58,283 bases of DNA from Chloroflexaceae bacterium. Lineage in GTDB: Bacteria; Chloroflexota; Chloroflexia; Chloroflexales; Chloroflexaceae. The notes under the pieces are model-generated. The model was not told where the DNA came from and made no database searches. It worked only from the letters and a program-made list of their open reading frames with translations. Shown one piece after another: positions 25,166 to 34,870 of the stretch. Numbering within the stretch: the stretch's first letter is position 1; every line of letters begins with the position of its first letter. Made by a program: the position numbers and the translations under genes. The DNA lies in NCBI GenBank assembly GCA_028282325.1, contig JANQID010000059.1:1-58283 (forward strand). Direction: 5' to 3'.

Positions 25166-26681
25166 CGGCGATTATCCTGTACAGTTGTTGCATATCCAGC
25201 CGGGCGCGCACGGTCGCCGCCAGCCGGTCGTACATCCGCTCGCGGTCAAACCGCGCGCCGCCCTCGCGACCGATACCCTTGCGCGCCGCGAGGTTGGCCA
25301 GCAGCACGTGGCGCAGCGCATCGTTGTCGAACAAGCCATGGACATACGTCCCCGCAATCCAGCCGTCCGGCGTGATCGCACCGTCGGCGTCGGCGACGGT
25401 TTGCTCGCTGCGTTCGGCGACGTGAAGCAGCGGCGCGGCGGGCTGGTCGCGCGTGGTGCGGCCCATATGGATTTCGTAGCCCTGCCAATCGCAATGGCGC
25501 GCCCCGGCAAACAGCCCCCGGTCGGCGGCGACGCAGCCCCGTGCGCGGATGGTCTGCTTGTCGGCGTCGAAGGTTGTCACCACGGGCAGCAACCCCAGCC
25601 CAGTCGTCTCGCGCACGTTCGATTCGACCCCAAACGGATCGCGGATGCTACGACCGAGCATCTGATAGCCGCCGCAAATCCCCAGCACTGCCGCACCCTG
25701 ACGCGCCAGCGCGACGATGCGTTCGGCCAGCCCGCGCGCGCGCAAAAACTCCAGGTCGGCGACAGTGGTTTTCGTGCCAGGTACAATGATCAGATCGGGC
25801 GTTCCCAGCGCGTCGACGCGATCGACGAAACGCACGCCGACGCCCGGTTCGGCGCGCAGTGGATCAATGTCGTCGAAATTGCTCACACGCGGCAACCGGA
25901 TCACCGCGATGTCGAGATGAGCGGCATCCGTCCTCGGCGACGCGGCGGCGTAGCGGTCAAGCGCGACCGAGTCCTCGTCGGCGACGCCCACATCGGGGAT
26001 GAACGGAATAACGCCGAGCACCGGCGCGCCGCCGCGTTCCTCCAGAATGCGCACACCGTCGGCGAACAGGGCGATGTCGCCGCGAAACTTGTTGACAATC
26101 AGGCCGCGCACCAGCGCCCGTTCCTCCGGCTCCAGCAGCATCAGTGTGCCCAGCAACTGGGCGAACACGCCGCCCCGGTCGATGTCGCCAACCAGCAATA
26201 CCGGCGCGCCGGCATAGCCAGCGATGGCCATATTCACCAGATCGCCGCGCTTGAGGTTGATTTCGGCGGGACTGCCCGCACCCTCGATCACCACCAGATC
26301 GTACTCCGCGCGCAATGCGTCGAGCGCACCGGTAACGATCCGCCACAACTCGCCGCGCCGGGTGATGTAATCGGCGGCGGTCAGGCGCTCCCACGGCTTG
26401 CCCATCACCACAATCTGCGCCGCGGCGTCAGCTTCGGGCTTGATCAGCACCGGGTTCATCGCGACGGTGACATCGACGCCCGCAGCGGCGGCCTGCATCG
26501 CCTGCGCCCGCCCGACCTCGCGCCCATCACGCGTGGCGAACGAGTTGAGCGCCATATTCTGGGCCTTGAACGGCGCGACCTTCCAACCATCCTGGCGAAA
26601 GATGCGACACAGCGCGGCGACCAGCAGGCTTTTGCCCACCGACGACATCGTGCCCTGCACCATCAGCGTACGTCCGGGCAT
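25155..26681 (-). CDS. cobQ: cobyric acid synthase
   Basis: A 508-residue glutamine-dependent amidotransferase (CbiP/CobQ) that amidates four side chains of adenosylcobyrinic acid a,c-diamide. The N-terminal synthetase P-loop TMSSVGKSLLVAALCRIF and the signature KAQNMALNSF are present. The C-terminal class I glutaminase half contains the nucleophile Cys in VLGICGGYQMLG. I moved the start to ATG 26681, where AAGGAG lies upstream; the TTG at 26696 overlaps that site. It overlaps cobD by 19 bases and cobU by 11, so translation is likely coupled. Confidence 0.95.
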   Translation of the reverse strand: MPGRTLMVQGTMSSVGKSLLVAALCRIFRQDGWKVAPFKAQNMALNSFATRDGREVGRAQAMQAAAAGVDVTVAMNPVLIKPEADAAAQIVVMGKPWERLTAADYITRRGELWRIVTGALDALRAEYDLVVIEGAGSPAEINLKRGDLVNMAIAGYAGAPVLLVGDIDRGGVFAQLLGTLMLLEPEERALVRGLIVNKFRGDIALFADGVRILEERGGAPVLGVIPFIPDVGVADEDSVALDRYAAASPRTDAAHLDIAVIRLPRVSNFDDIDPLRAEPGVGVRFVDRVDALGTPDLIIVPGTKTTVADLEFLRARGLAERIVALARQGAAVLGICGGYQMLGRSIRDPFGVESNVRETTGLGLLPVVTTFDADKQTIRARGCVAADRGLFAGARHCDWQGYEIHMGRTTRDQPAAPLLHVAERSEQTVADADGAITPDGWIAGTYVHGLFDNDALRHVLLANLAARKGIGREGGARFDRERMYDRLAATVRARLDMQQLYRIIADER

Positions 26682-27757
26682 TGTTGCTCCTTGCAAGCCG
26701 CCAGTGCGGCGACGAGGCGGGCATTATCGGCAGGCCGACGCGCCGCGATGCGAATGAAGGTCGGCAAGCCAAATGATGTACAGTCGCGCACCAGGATGCC
26801 ATACGAGCGAAGACAGGCGCTCCAGGCGGCAGCGGATGGAACCGGCGCGAGCATAAAATTGACCGCCGAGGGCAGCGGACTCACGCCGATGGACTCCAGT
26901 TCGCGGCGCAGTCGGGTTGCAGCTCGCGCTAACGCGATCAGGGTAGCTTGCAGGTAGGCCTCGTCGCCGAGGGCGGCCAGGCTCGCCGCCTGGGCAAATG
27001 CATTGACCGACCAGGGCGGCTGCACAGTTTCAAGCGCCGCGATCACATCGGAGCTGGCCAGCGCATAGCCCGCGCGCAAGCCGGTGAGGGCGTAATCCTT
27101 GGTGAGCGAGCGCAGAATCAGCAGATTCGCAAAACCCAGCAGATCGCGTCCATCCCAGGCATCGGCGACAAAGCGCACATAGGCCTCGTCGAGCACAACC
27201 AGCGTGGCGGGGCTGGCGCGCACAATCTGCTTCACAATCGCATGATCCGCATAGACGCCGGTTGGGTTATTGGGGTTGCACAGGAACAGCAACCGCGGCT
27301 TGTAACGCCGGATATCCTGAATCAACGCCGTCGGGTCGATCTGAAAGCCTTGTTCAACGCAGGTCTGATGCGTGATCGCTTCCGCGCCCATCATCATCGT
27401 CGCGGCAGCATATTCGCCAAATGTCGGCGCGACGATGAGTACACGATCACCGGGACGCACAAACGCGACCGCAATCTGGTAGATCAGATCCACCGAGCCA
27501 TTGCCGACGAGTACGCGCGCCGGATCAACGTCGAGATGCTCGGCCAGGGCGCGGCGCAACGGCCACGCCCGCGGATCTGGATGGCGGTCGATCGGGGAGG
27601 CGCGTATGGCATCCCAAACGAGCGGCGATGGACCAAACGGATTGACGTTGGAGCTGAAATCGAGCCAATCATCCGCTGCCAGCGCGCTGTTGAAGCCGCC
27701 GTGCGGCACGCTCGGCACGCGCGCCAGTTCCGGGCGCGGCGCAATGTCATCACGCAT
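26663..27757 (-). CDS. cobD: threonine-phosphate decarboxylase (CobD-type PLP enzyme)
   Basis: A PLP-dependent fold-type I enzyme of about 364 residues. It makes (R)-1-amino-2-propanol phosphate for the cobalamin linker. FSSNVNPFGPSP near the N-terminus, NPNNPTGVYAD, VVLDEAYVRF and the PLP lysine in RSLTKDYALTGLRAGY are clear. Close relatives include histidinol-phosphate aminotransferases. The cobalamin role is taken from its place between cbiB, whose product uses the aminopropanol, and cobQ. The ATG at 27757 overlaps the cbiB stop by a few bases; a GTG at 27775 is an alternative start. Confidence 0.88.
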   Translation of the reverse strand: MRDDIAPRPELARVPSVPHGGFNSALAADDWLDFSSNVNPFGPSPLVWDAIRASPIDRHPDPRAWPLRRALAEHLDVDPARVLVGNGSVDLIYQIAVAFVRPGDRVLIVAPTFGEYAAATMMMGAEAITHQTCVEQGFQIDPTALIQDIRRYKPRLLFLCNPNNPTGVYADHAIVKQIVRASPATLVVLDEAYVRFVADAWDGRDLLGFANLLILRSLTKDYALTGLRAGYALASSDVIAALETVQPPWSVNAFAQAASLAALGDEAYLQATLIALARAATRLRRELESIGVSPLPSAVNFMLAPVPSAAAWSACLRSYGILVRDCTSFGLPTFIRIAARRPADNARLVAALAACKEQQCPDVR

Positions 27758-28754
27758 GAAGTTGGTGCTTCCCACGTTCCTTCACCACAAGCCATGCCAA
27801 CGCGAGGCCGAACGCCAACCCGATCGCCCGATTCACAATGCATGCGCCGCGTTGTATATCAGCAGCAGTCGGCGGCCGCCCCGCGCTATTGATCCGATAG
27901 TGGCCGAGCTTTTCCAGACACACGCCGAGCGCCCCGGCGATAGCGGCCATCGGCCAGCCGGCGTTGGGGCTGGCAGTGCGCGCATAGTCGCGCAGCATCA
28001 CCCGCCACGCCTGGCGCCTAGCGCCGCCGCACCCCGCCGCTGCCACTGTGATCAGCAGCGCCGTCAGCCGCGCCGGCGCTAGATTGAGCGCATCGTCAAG
28101 GCGTGCAGAGACCTTGCCCAGGTGCTCGTAGCGCCCGCGATAGCCCAACATTGCATCCAATGTATTAATCGTGCGGTACGCCCAGACGCCCGGCAAACCA
28201 AACAGCGCATAGAAGAACAAAGGCGCAACAACGGAATCGCTCGCATTTTCGGCCAGCGACTCAATCGCCGCCGCCGCGATCAGCGTCGCATCAAGCATTG
28301 CGGCATCGCGGCTGACCAGCCAGCGCAACCCTGCGCGCGCCGCGTCAATATCGCCGACGCACAACGGCTGGCGCACATGCTCGCCGGCGCGGGTCAACGT
28401 ACGCCAGGAAAATGCGGATTTCAGCAACCAGATTTCCAGCCAGTGCGCCAGCATACGTATACGTCGATCAGGATTGCGCGCCGCGCGTGCAATCGCCAAC
28501 GTCGGGACAACGGCTGTCGTTACGGCGACAACCGCCGCCCCGGCGCCATACAACAGCTCGCGACGCGGTGCGGCGCGCGGCGCAGCCCGATCCAGCACGT
28601 CGATGAGCTTGCCGATCCAGACAACCGGATGCAGCATGGCCGGCGGTTCGCCAATAGTCCAATCGAAGATCAGCGCCAGCGCCAGCGTACGAGCGCGTCC
28701 TTCAAGCGGACTACTGCTCCTTGAGGTAGTGGTTTTGGATTCGTCGCAACTCAT
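27750..28754 (-). CDS. cbiB: adenosylcobinamide-phosphate synthase
   Basis: A 334-residue membrane protein that attaches aminopropanol (phosphate) to adenosylcobyric acid. Family landmarks are DWTIGEPPAMLHPVVWIGKLI near the N-terminus, AAAAIESLAENASDSVVAPLFFYALFGLPGVWAYRTINTLDAMLGY in the middle, and DYARTASPNAGWPMAAIAGALG. Several transmembrane helices are evident. The first 20 residues (MSCDESKTTTSRSSSPLEGR) look unlike the family and overlap the end of the upstream unknown gene by 44 bases, so the real start may be further in. Confidence 0.93.
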   Translation of the reverse strand: MSCDESKTTTSRSSSPLEGRARTLALALIFDWTIGEPPAMLHPVVWIGKLIDVLDRAAPRAAPRRELLYGAGAAVVAVTTAVVPTLAIARAARNPDRRIRMLAHWLEIWLLKSAFSWRTLTRAGEHVRQPLCVGDIDAARAGLRWLVSRDAAMLDATLIAAAAIESLAENASDSVVAPLFFYALFGLPGVWAYRTINTLDAMLGYRGRYEHLGKVSARLDDALNLAPARLTALLITVAAAGCGGARRQAWRVMLRDYARTASPNAGWPMAAIAGALGVCLEKLGHYRINSAGRPPTAADIQRGACIVNRAIGLAFGLALAWLVVKERGKHQLHA

Positions 28755-29127
28755 TGATCAACGCACCGATCGACCTGGACGGAACATAAATAATATCGAA
28801 CATATCGCAGATCTCGATGCCGCTTTTCTCGTCATTGACCCAGCGCACATACGTCTGACACGATTGCGAAACCCGTTTGAACCCCTCCTCTTGCATATGC
28901 TCATCCGCCGTATGGGCGCTCCAGGCTTCCCAATCGCCGCACAACGCGTGCATCAGCATTGTCAGGCGAAACACCCGCGACCGATCGGCGGCGATATGAT
29001 CCACCAGGCCCAGAGCATTCACCGGACAGCCCTGGGAAAGCTCGGCAAAATCGGCTTCGTTGCGCTTGAGACGGGCTTCGATATTGGCGATCTCGCGTTT
29101 GATTTCTTCAATATTACACGGAACCAT
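28711..29127 (-). CDS. unknown 138-residue protein inside the cobalamin operon
   Basis: I do not recognise this protein. It begins with a likely coiled coil (IEEIKREIANIEARLKRNEADFAEL). The rest is alpha-helical with a scatter of Cys (four) and His residues and ends with INELRRIQNHYLKEQ. It overlaps cbiA by 14 bases at its start and cbiB by 44 at its end, so it is clearly part of the operon. Its place between the a,c-diamide synthase and the cobinamide synthase hints at an accessory role in corrinoid handling, but nothing in the sequence proves it. Confidence 0.75.
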   Translation of the reverse strand: MVPCNIEEIKREIANIEARLKRNEADFAELSQGCPVNALGLVDHIAADRSRVFRLTMLMHALCGDWEAWSAHTADEHMQEEGFKRVSQSCQTYVRWVNDEKSGIEICDMFDIIYVPSRSIGALINELRRIQNHYLKEQ

Positions 29128-30583
29128 CGTTCGCCTCCAAAGAATTCCGGGCTGTACGTCGTTGACTCATCGCCGCCGCGACAAACCGCCTGGCTAACGC
29201 CGGGCAGGCCAGAAAATGCAGATGGACATAGGAAGCGAGCACGTTGTTGAGCTGCGCTCCTTCCAGGCGCGCTTCAGGTCGCAGAGCATCGGGCAGAAGA
29301 GCATACAGCGGCGCAGGCGCATCCGGTTGTACATTCCAGGTCGAGTAGTGGAACTCGTGGCCGCGGATGATCTCGCCCGCGCGCCAGAGCCAAGAGTTCT
29401 GTTGCGCCTGCGCCATACGATACCCGAGAGTCAGTCGGTTTTGCATCACGGAACGGCCCGGCAATACCCCGGCCATCGGGTGTGCAACGCCGTCCAGATC
29501 AACGATCTCCTCGGTCAGATACATCAACCCACCGCACTCGGCGTAGATCGGCAAGCCGTCCTGAGCCGCCGCGTGCATAGCGGCGCGCAGATCCCGGTTG
29601 GCCGCCAGGTCAGCAGCATACATTTCGGGAAAGCCGCCACAGATGTAGAGCGCGCCCGCGCCGGGCGGCAATGCGCGGTCGGTGAGCGGACTGAAGAAGG
29701 CGATCTCCGCTCCGGCTTCGCGCAGCAGATCAAGGTTCTCGGCATAGATGAAGTGAAACGCCGCATCGCGGGCCACAGCGATGACAGGCGGGTTGGACGC
29801 AGCGGCGCGTGCGCCCGGTATGGTCGCCGGCGTTGAGCGCGCAACGGACAACGGGGCATATGACAGCGGCGGCGCGGCGCACGCCAGATCAAGCACGCGA
29901 CCCAGATCGATCGACGCCGTGATCTTCGTACGCACGCGATCAATCCACGCCTGCCAACGGCCCGGCTCTAGCGTCGGGATCAGCCCCAGATGGCGTTCCG
30001 GCAGGCGCAATTCCTCGTCACGCTCCAGATAGCCGACAACAGGAACCCCACCGCTCGATGCAATCGCATCGCTGACGATGCGGGCATGGCGTGAACTGCC
30101 CACCTCATTCAGGATTACGCCAACCAGACGGATGCGGGAATCGAAATCGCGCAGTCCTTGAACCAGCGCCGCCGCCGTGCGGGCCATCGAACGCGCATTC
30201 AGAACCAACAATACCGGCGCGTCGGTGATTCGAGCAATATGCGCAGCGCTGCCCGTATCGTCATCGCCGGAATAGCCATCGAACAACCCCATCACACCTT
30301 CGATCAACGCTAGATCCGCATCGCGCGACCGCCGCGCCAATACATCACCGACGCGATCGGGCGGTAACATCCAGGCATCCAGGTTGGAACACTCGCGTCC
30401 AGCGGCCAACGCGTGGTAGGTAGGATCAATATAGTCAGGACCGACCTTGAATGGGGCGACACGCAAGCCGCGCGCTGCGAATGCCGCAATCAAGCCGGCG
30501 GTGATCGTCGTCTTGCCGCCGCCGCTCATCGGCGCGGCGATAACCAAGCGCGGCAGATCCATCCTGGTATTGCTCTCAGTCAT
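29114..30583 (-). CDS. cbiA: cobyrinic acid a,c-diamide synthase
   Basis: A 489-residue glutamine-dependent amidotransferase that amidates the a and c side chains. The synthetase P-loop IAAPMSGGGKTTITAGLIAAF and the signature PFKVGPDYIDPTYHALAAGRECSNLDAWM are classic. The C-terminal glutaminase half includes IYAECGGLMYLTE with the nucleophilic Cys and GHEFHYS with the catalytic His. The ATG follows GGAGTGAGGCGCG. It starts 6 bases after cobA and overlaps the unknown 138-residue gene. Confidence 0.95.
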   Translation of the reverse strand: MTESNTRMDLPRLVIAAPMSGGGKTTITAGLIAAFAARGLRVAPFKVGPDYIDPTYHALAAGRECSNLDAWMLPPDRVGDVLARRSRDADLALIEGVMGLFDGYSGDDDTGSAAHIARITDAPVLLVLNARSMARTAAALVQGLRDFDSRIRLVGVILNEVGSSRHARIVSDAIASSGGVPVVGYLERDEELRLPERHLGLIPTLEPGRWQAWIDRVRTKITASIDLGRVLDLACAAPPLSYAPLSVARSTPATIPGARAAASNPPVIAVARDAAFHFIYAENLDLLREAGAEIAFFSPLTDRALPPGAGALYICGGFPEMYAADLAANRDLRAAMHAAAQDGLPIYAECGGLMYLTEEIVDLDGVAHPMAGVLPGRSVMQNRLTLGYRMAQAQQNSWLWRAGEIIRGHEFHYSTWNVQPDAPAPLYALLPDALRPEARLEGAQLNNVLASYVHLHFLACPALARRFVAAAMSQRRTARNSLEANDGSV

Positions 30584-30589
30584 CGCGCC

Positions 30590-31369
30590 TCACTCCGTTA
30601 GCGGCGGAAATCCCGCGGCGCTGCCATCGGGTCGAAACCAGTTGAGCGTATCGGCCAGCGCAGCGACTTCGCCGACAACGATGACGGCCGGCGTCGGCAA
30701 TCGACGCCCGGCAATCGCGGACGGCAGATTCGCCAGCGTTTCCCGTACAACCTGCTGCTGGTCGGTCACGCCCCAGCTAATCGCGACGGCGGGGGTTTGC
30801 GGCGCACGACCGGCGGCTATCAACATATCCGCAATCTGCCGAATGCGCTTCACGCCCATCAGGATGATCAGCGTCGGCACACGAGCCAGCGTCGCCCAAT
30901 CTACCGTGGTCGGGTCAGCATCCGCCGCGTTATGTCCAGTAACAACAGCGAAGGCCGATGAAACGCCACGGTGAGTTACAGGAACGCCGGCATACGCGGG
31001 TACGGCCACTGCCGACGAGACGCCCGGTACAATTTCAAAAGGGGCCCCCGCCTCGCAAAGCGCCAACACCTCTTCTGCGCCATGGCCAAAGACGAAAGGA
31101 TCGCCGCCTTTCAAGCGCACCACCTGTTTGCCGTCGCGAACACGCGCGATCATCAGGTCGTTGATCTGGGACTGCTCCGCGATATGATGGCGGGGGCCTT
31201 TGCCGACGAAAAGGCGTTCGGCATGGGGTGGCGCTTCGTCAAGCAATTCACGCGCGATCAGATGATCGTAGAGCACAACGTCAGCCTGGCGCAGAATATG
31301 CAACCCCCGTACTGTAATCAAATCGGCGCGGCCTGGCCCGCCGCCGACGAGATATGCTTTGCCTGTCAT
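30590..31369 (-). CDS. cobA: uroporphyrinogen-III C-methyltransferase
   Basis: A 259-residue SAM-dependent enzyme that methylates uroporphyrinogen III at C2 and C7 to give precorrin-2, the branch point to siroheme and cobalamin. The N-terminal KAYLVGGGPGRADLITVRG, KGGDPFVFGHGAEE, the VPGVSSAVAVPAYAGVPVTHR loop and TLIILMGVKR are all diagnostic of SUMT. I set the start at ATG 31369, which has AAGGAA upstream; a longer frame from 31429 lacks such support. It immediately follows the four-domain fusion, whose last domain acts on its product. Confidence 0.96.
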   Translation of the reverse strand: MTGKAYLVGGGPGRADLITVRGLHILRQADVVLYDHLIARELLDEAPPHAERLFVGKGPRHHIAEQSQINDLMIARVRDGKQVVRLKGGDPFVFGHGAEEVLALCEAGAPFEIVPGVSSAVAVPAYAGVPVTHRGVSSAFAVVTGHNAADADPTTVDWATLARVPTLIILMGVKRIRQIADMLIAAGRAPQTPAVAISWGVTDQQQVVRETLANLPSAIAGRRLPTPAVIVVGEVAALADTLNWFRPDGSAAGFPPLTE

Positions 31370-31409
31370 GGAGTTCCTTGTTTCACGAGACCACGACGCG
31401 GTCATCGGC

Positions 31410-34400
31410 TTAACTATCGAAGTCTGCATCGTTTAACAACTTGCCGATCCAATCGCGTATGTCACGCGCCCGTGCCGGGTCTTCTCCCGCCGTACTGACT
31501 GCAATGGTCAGCCCGCGCCCTCGATGTACGGCAGGCAGGTGAAATGCGCCCTCATCCGGCGCGTCGGCGACATTGCACAGCACGCCAAGCGTCCGCGCAT
31601 CATGCGCGATCTGGGCGTTCACCTCACGCCGGTCGGTCGCGGCGAAGACAAGCGTCGGTCGCGGCTGTTCCAGATCGCCGGTCTGGTAGTTCCGTTGATG
31701 CCACTGTAACCGTCCGGCTTCCGCCCACGCGCGCAGTTGAGGCGTTGCACGCGGGCTAATCAGGCGCACGCTTGCAGAAACAGCTAGAAGCCCGCGCACT
31801 TTGCGCTCGCCCACCGGCCCGCCACCGACAACCGCCACCGGCGCCCCGCGCATCTGCGTGAGCATCAACGGATACACAGCGACATCGTCCGCCGGCGTGC
31901 GCGCGACAGGGTCGATCGACGTCGCACGATCGCGCTGCATCGCCGCATCACGATAACCGCGCGGCGTCACGAGATAATCTCCCAGGCGGTAACTCTGGCT
32001 GTTGCCTATCAGTACCAGGCTGAACATATCTGCCTGGTTTGGTTCAAGTTCGGCCAGCGTGGTCAATGTGATCGACTCATCGGCGCGGGTGACATTGCGC
32101 ACCAGGGCGACCGGCGTTGTGGCCGGGCGATAATGCAGCAAAATATTGATCGCCCGTTCCAGTTGCCAGTCACGGTCGCGGCTGCGCGGGTTGTACAATC
32201 CCACTACAAAATCGCCCTGCGCCGCCGCCCACAAGCGGCGCTCAATCACCTCCCAGGGCGTGAGGAGATCGCTCAGGCTGATCGCACAGAAATCGTGGCT
32301 GATCGACGCGCCCAACCGCGCTGACGCCGCCTGCACAGCGCTAACGCCCGGCAATACCTCGACTTCGAGGTCGGCGCCATCCCAACCGCGTTCGCGCAGC
32401 GCCTCAAAAACCGGTCCGGCCATCGCGTAGATGCCGATGTCGCCGCTGCTAATCAGCGCGACGCGCCGACCCGCCGCCGCCATGTCAATAGCCTGGCGCG
32501 CCCGCTCGATCTCGCTCTTCATCGGCATAGCGACCACGTTCTGATCCGGACTCAGCAGCGGGCGAACCAGATCCACATAGGCGCGATATCCAATCACAAC
32601 ATCGGCGACACGCAACGCCTCGCGAGCTGCCACAGTCATCTGCGCCGGATCGCCGGGGCCAAGACTGATCAGAACGAGTTTCGACGTTGTCGGCGATTGC
32701 GCGCGCGTGAAGGCGGCTGTCGGTTGACGTTCGATCTGGCGCATCGGCGCATCATCGGCAATTCCGCTGCTTGCCAGAGCGACAGCAACGGTGCAGCGGG
32801 CAAAAGCGCGTTTGGGGACGAGCAACTCGCCGCCGGAAACGACGATCGCGCATGGTTCGGCAACGCCGGGTACGTCAAGATGAGACCGAGCCGCGCTCGG
32901 CGTGAAAGTCGCCGGGTCGAGCGCGGCCAACCGATCGCGCGGGATGATGCGCAGCGGGACGCCCAACGCGGCGGCAAGTTCGCGCAAGCCCGGCTCGTCG
33001 GCTTTAACGTCAACGGTAGCCAGCGCGCCGACGCTTTCCGGCGCGAGGTCGGCATCGGCCAGCGTTTGATCGAGGGCGGCGCGCAGTTCCGCCATAGGCG
33101 CGCCCCGACGACAGCCGATACCGACAACCAGCACAGGCGGACGATAGAACACGCACTTCGCGCCCAGGCGCTGATCGCTCATGCGACGATGGCTCACGAT
33201 CAAACCGGCGGCATAGGCGTCGCCCGCCAACTGATCCGGCGACACGATCGACAACAGGTTTTCGGCGTGATCGCGCCAGATCGGCTCGGCGATGTCGGCG
33301 GACAACGCCGGATCGACATAAACGCCCACCGGCTCGTCGTTGACCAGACGCGCGCTGGCATAGGTCAGCGCGGGCATGCCGGTCGCGACATGTCGGCTGG
33401 CCGGATCGATGCGCCAGCCTTCCGCGCGCCCTAGCAGATCGAGCGCCGGTTTCGTCTGCACATCGCTGGCGGTTGTGATCGCGGCATAGCCGCTGGTGAG
33501 CGCGGCGATACGTCGGGCCAAATCGTTTGCCCCGGCCTGATGTCCGCCGAGCAGCGGGATCACCGCGCGACCAGCTTCGTCGAGACACACCACCGCCGGG
33601 TCGTCGGTTTTGCGACCGAGCAGCGGAGCAATGGCGCGCACCGCAACGCCTGCCGCCATAACCAGCACGAGCTGTTGATGCTGCTGCCAACGCCGCCGCA
33701 CTTCGCGCACAACAGATCCGTCGTAGACGGCGGTCGCCGGGACAGACGCCCCGTCGGCTTGCAGATCTGCATCCGCAACGCCTTCCATCCATCGGATCGG
33801 CGCGACCAGTTCGGCGTCGAGTTCGCGCGCCAGCCGCGCCGCCAGACGTACGCCTTGCCGGGTGACGGCAATCACGCTGCCGCCGGCAGGCTCGCTCGTT
33901 GGCGCCTCGCTGCAACCCGACGTTTCTATCTCCGCGCGCCGAAAGCCGTGGCTGAACGTCGCGGCATAGAGCCGGCTATGTGCGTTACGTCCGGCGGGCG
34001 TCAGCCTCGGATCGAGCGCCGGGCCGACCAGGATAAGCGCATGGCGAGTGTATCCCGCCGCTTCCGCCTGGTCGGCGATGTCGACCAGCGTCCCCCGCAC
34101 AACGCTCTCATCGGGCCACGTAACTTTGTGCAACACGACGGCCGGCGTTTCCGGCGCGTAGGATCCGCCCGCAAGCAGATCGTCCACCGCCTGCCGGATA
34201 CGCTGAACGCTCAGGTAGATCGAGAGTGTCGCACCGTGGGCAGCCAGAGCGCGCAGATTCTCCCCCGCCGGCATAGGCGTGCGTCCCGCCGCGCGCGTAA
34301 AGATCACGCTCTGGGCAAGTTCAGGCACAGTCAGCTCAACGCCCAGTCGCGCCGCCGCCGCGAAGGTCGCCGTGACGCCGGGAACAATCTCGTAGACGAC

Positions 34401-34760
34401 GCCGGCCGCATCCAGGCGCATCATCTGCTCGTGTATAGCCCCATACAACGTCGCATCGCCGGTGTGAACGCGCGCAACAACCCCGCCCGCTCGCGCCGTC
34501 TCGACCATCATGTCGATGATGGCATCCAGATGCAAGCCGGACGAACCGATAATTCGCACACCGGGTTTACGCGTCAAGCGGGCGACGGCGTCAGACACCA
34601 GGCTATCTGCGTAGAGCATCAGATCCGCCTGGGCGATAATGTCACGACCGCGCACGGTGATCAGATCCGGCGCGCCCGGACCCGCGCCGATGAAGTAAAC
34701 GACGCCAGGCCGGGGCGACACGACAATATCCGCAGCGGTGGCATCCTTGTCCTGACTCAC
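31410..34760 (-). CDS. four-domain corrin enzyme: CobM/CbiF - CbiG - CobJ/CbiH - SirC
   Basis: A single 1116-residue protein. Residues 18-270 are a precorrin-4 C11-methyltransferase (FIGAGPGAPDLITVRG, VHTGDATLYGAIHEQM, YEIVPGVTATFAAAA). Residues 293-670 are CbiG, which opens the delta-lactone (VMAAGVAVRAIAPLL, GGHQAGANDLA, VGIGCRRGAPM). Residues 694-935 are a precorrin-3B C17-methyltransferase (ISLGPGDPAQMT, SSGDIGIYAMAGPVFE, GLYNPRSRDR). Residues 961-1116 are a precorrin-2 dehydrogenase/ferrochelatase domain (VAVVGGGPVGERKV, FAATDRREVNAQI). No internal stop is present. The fusion would channel several consecutive steps of the anaerobic ring-contraction pathway. A 110-bp gap separates it from cbiL. 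Confidence 0.93.
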   Translation of the reverse strand: MSQDKDATAADIVVSPRPGVVYFIGAGPGAPDLITVRGRDIIAQADLMLYADSLVSDAVARLTRKPGVRIIGSSGLHLDAIIDMMVETARAGGVVARVHTGDATLYGAIHEQMMRLDAAGVVYEIVPGVTATFAAAARLGVELTVPELAQSVIFTRAAGRTPMPAGENLRALAAHGATLSIYLSVQRIRQAVDDLLAGGSYAPETPAVVLHKVTWPDESVVRGTLVDIADQAEAAGYTRHALILVGPALDPRLTPAGRNAHSRLYAATFSHGFRRAEIETSGCSEAPTSEPAGGSVIAVTRQGVRLAARLARELDAELVAPIRWMEGVADADLQADGASVPATAVYDGSVVREVRRRWQQHQQLVLVMAAGVAVRAIAPLLGRKTDDPAVVCLDEAGRAVIPLLGGHQAGANDLARRIAALTSGYAAITTASDVQTKPALDLLGRAEGWRIDPASRHVATGMPALTYASARLVNDEPVGVYVDPALSADIAEPIWRDHAENLLSIVSPDQLAGDAYAAGLIVSHRRMSDQRLGAKCVFYRPPVLVVGIGCRRGAPMAELRAALDQTLADADLAPESVGALATVDVKADEPGLRELAAALGVPLRIIPRDRLAALDPATFTPSAARSHLDVPGVAEPCAIVVSGGELLVPKRAFARCTVAVALASSGIADDAPMRQIERQPTAAFTRAQSPTTSKLVLISLGPGDPAQMTVAAREALRVADVVIGYRAYVDLVRPLLSPDQNVVAMPMKSEIERARQAIDMAAAGRRVALISSGDIGIYAMAGPVFEALRERGWDGADLEVEVLPGVSAVQAASARLGASISHDFCAISLSDLLTPWEVIERRLWAAAQGDFVVGLYNPRSRDRDWQLERAINILLHYRPATTPVALVRNVTRADESITLTTLAELEPNQADMFSLVLIGNSQSYRLGDYLVTPRGYRDAAMQRDRATSIDPVARTPADDVAVYPLMLTQMRGAPVAVVGGGPVGERKVRGLLAVSASVRLISPRATPQLRAWAEAGRLQWHQRNYQTGDLEQPRPTLVFAATDRREVNAQIAHDARTLGVLCNVADAPDEGAFHLPAVHRGRGLTIAVSTAGEDPARARDIRDWIGKLLNDADFDS

Positions 34761-34870
34761 AACCGCTCCTCCTGGAACATTCCGGCATCAGCGGCGATCA
34801 CATATAGAGAGATCAGCCTAAGAATCGCACATGCAACGCCGTCCATCGAACCGCCATTTTCTTCCTCATC

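Noticed and set aside
25104-26957. A 617-codon plus-strand open frame opposite cobQ/cobD
   Set aside because: Long antisense frames are common in GC-rich coding DNA; cobU, cobQ and cobD on the other strand have clear signatures.
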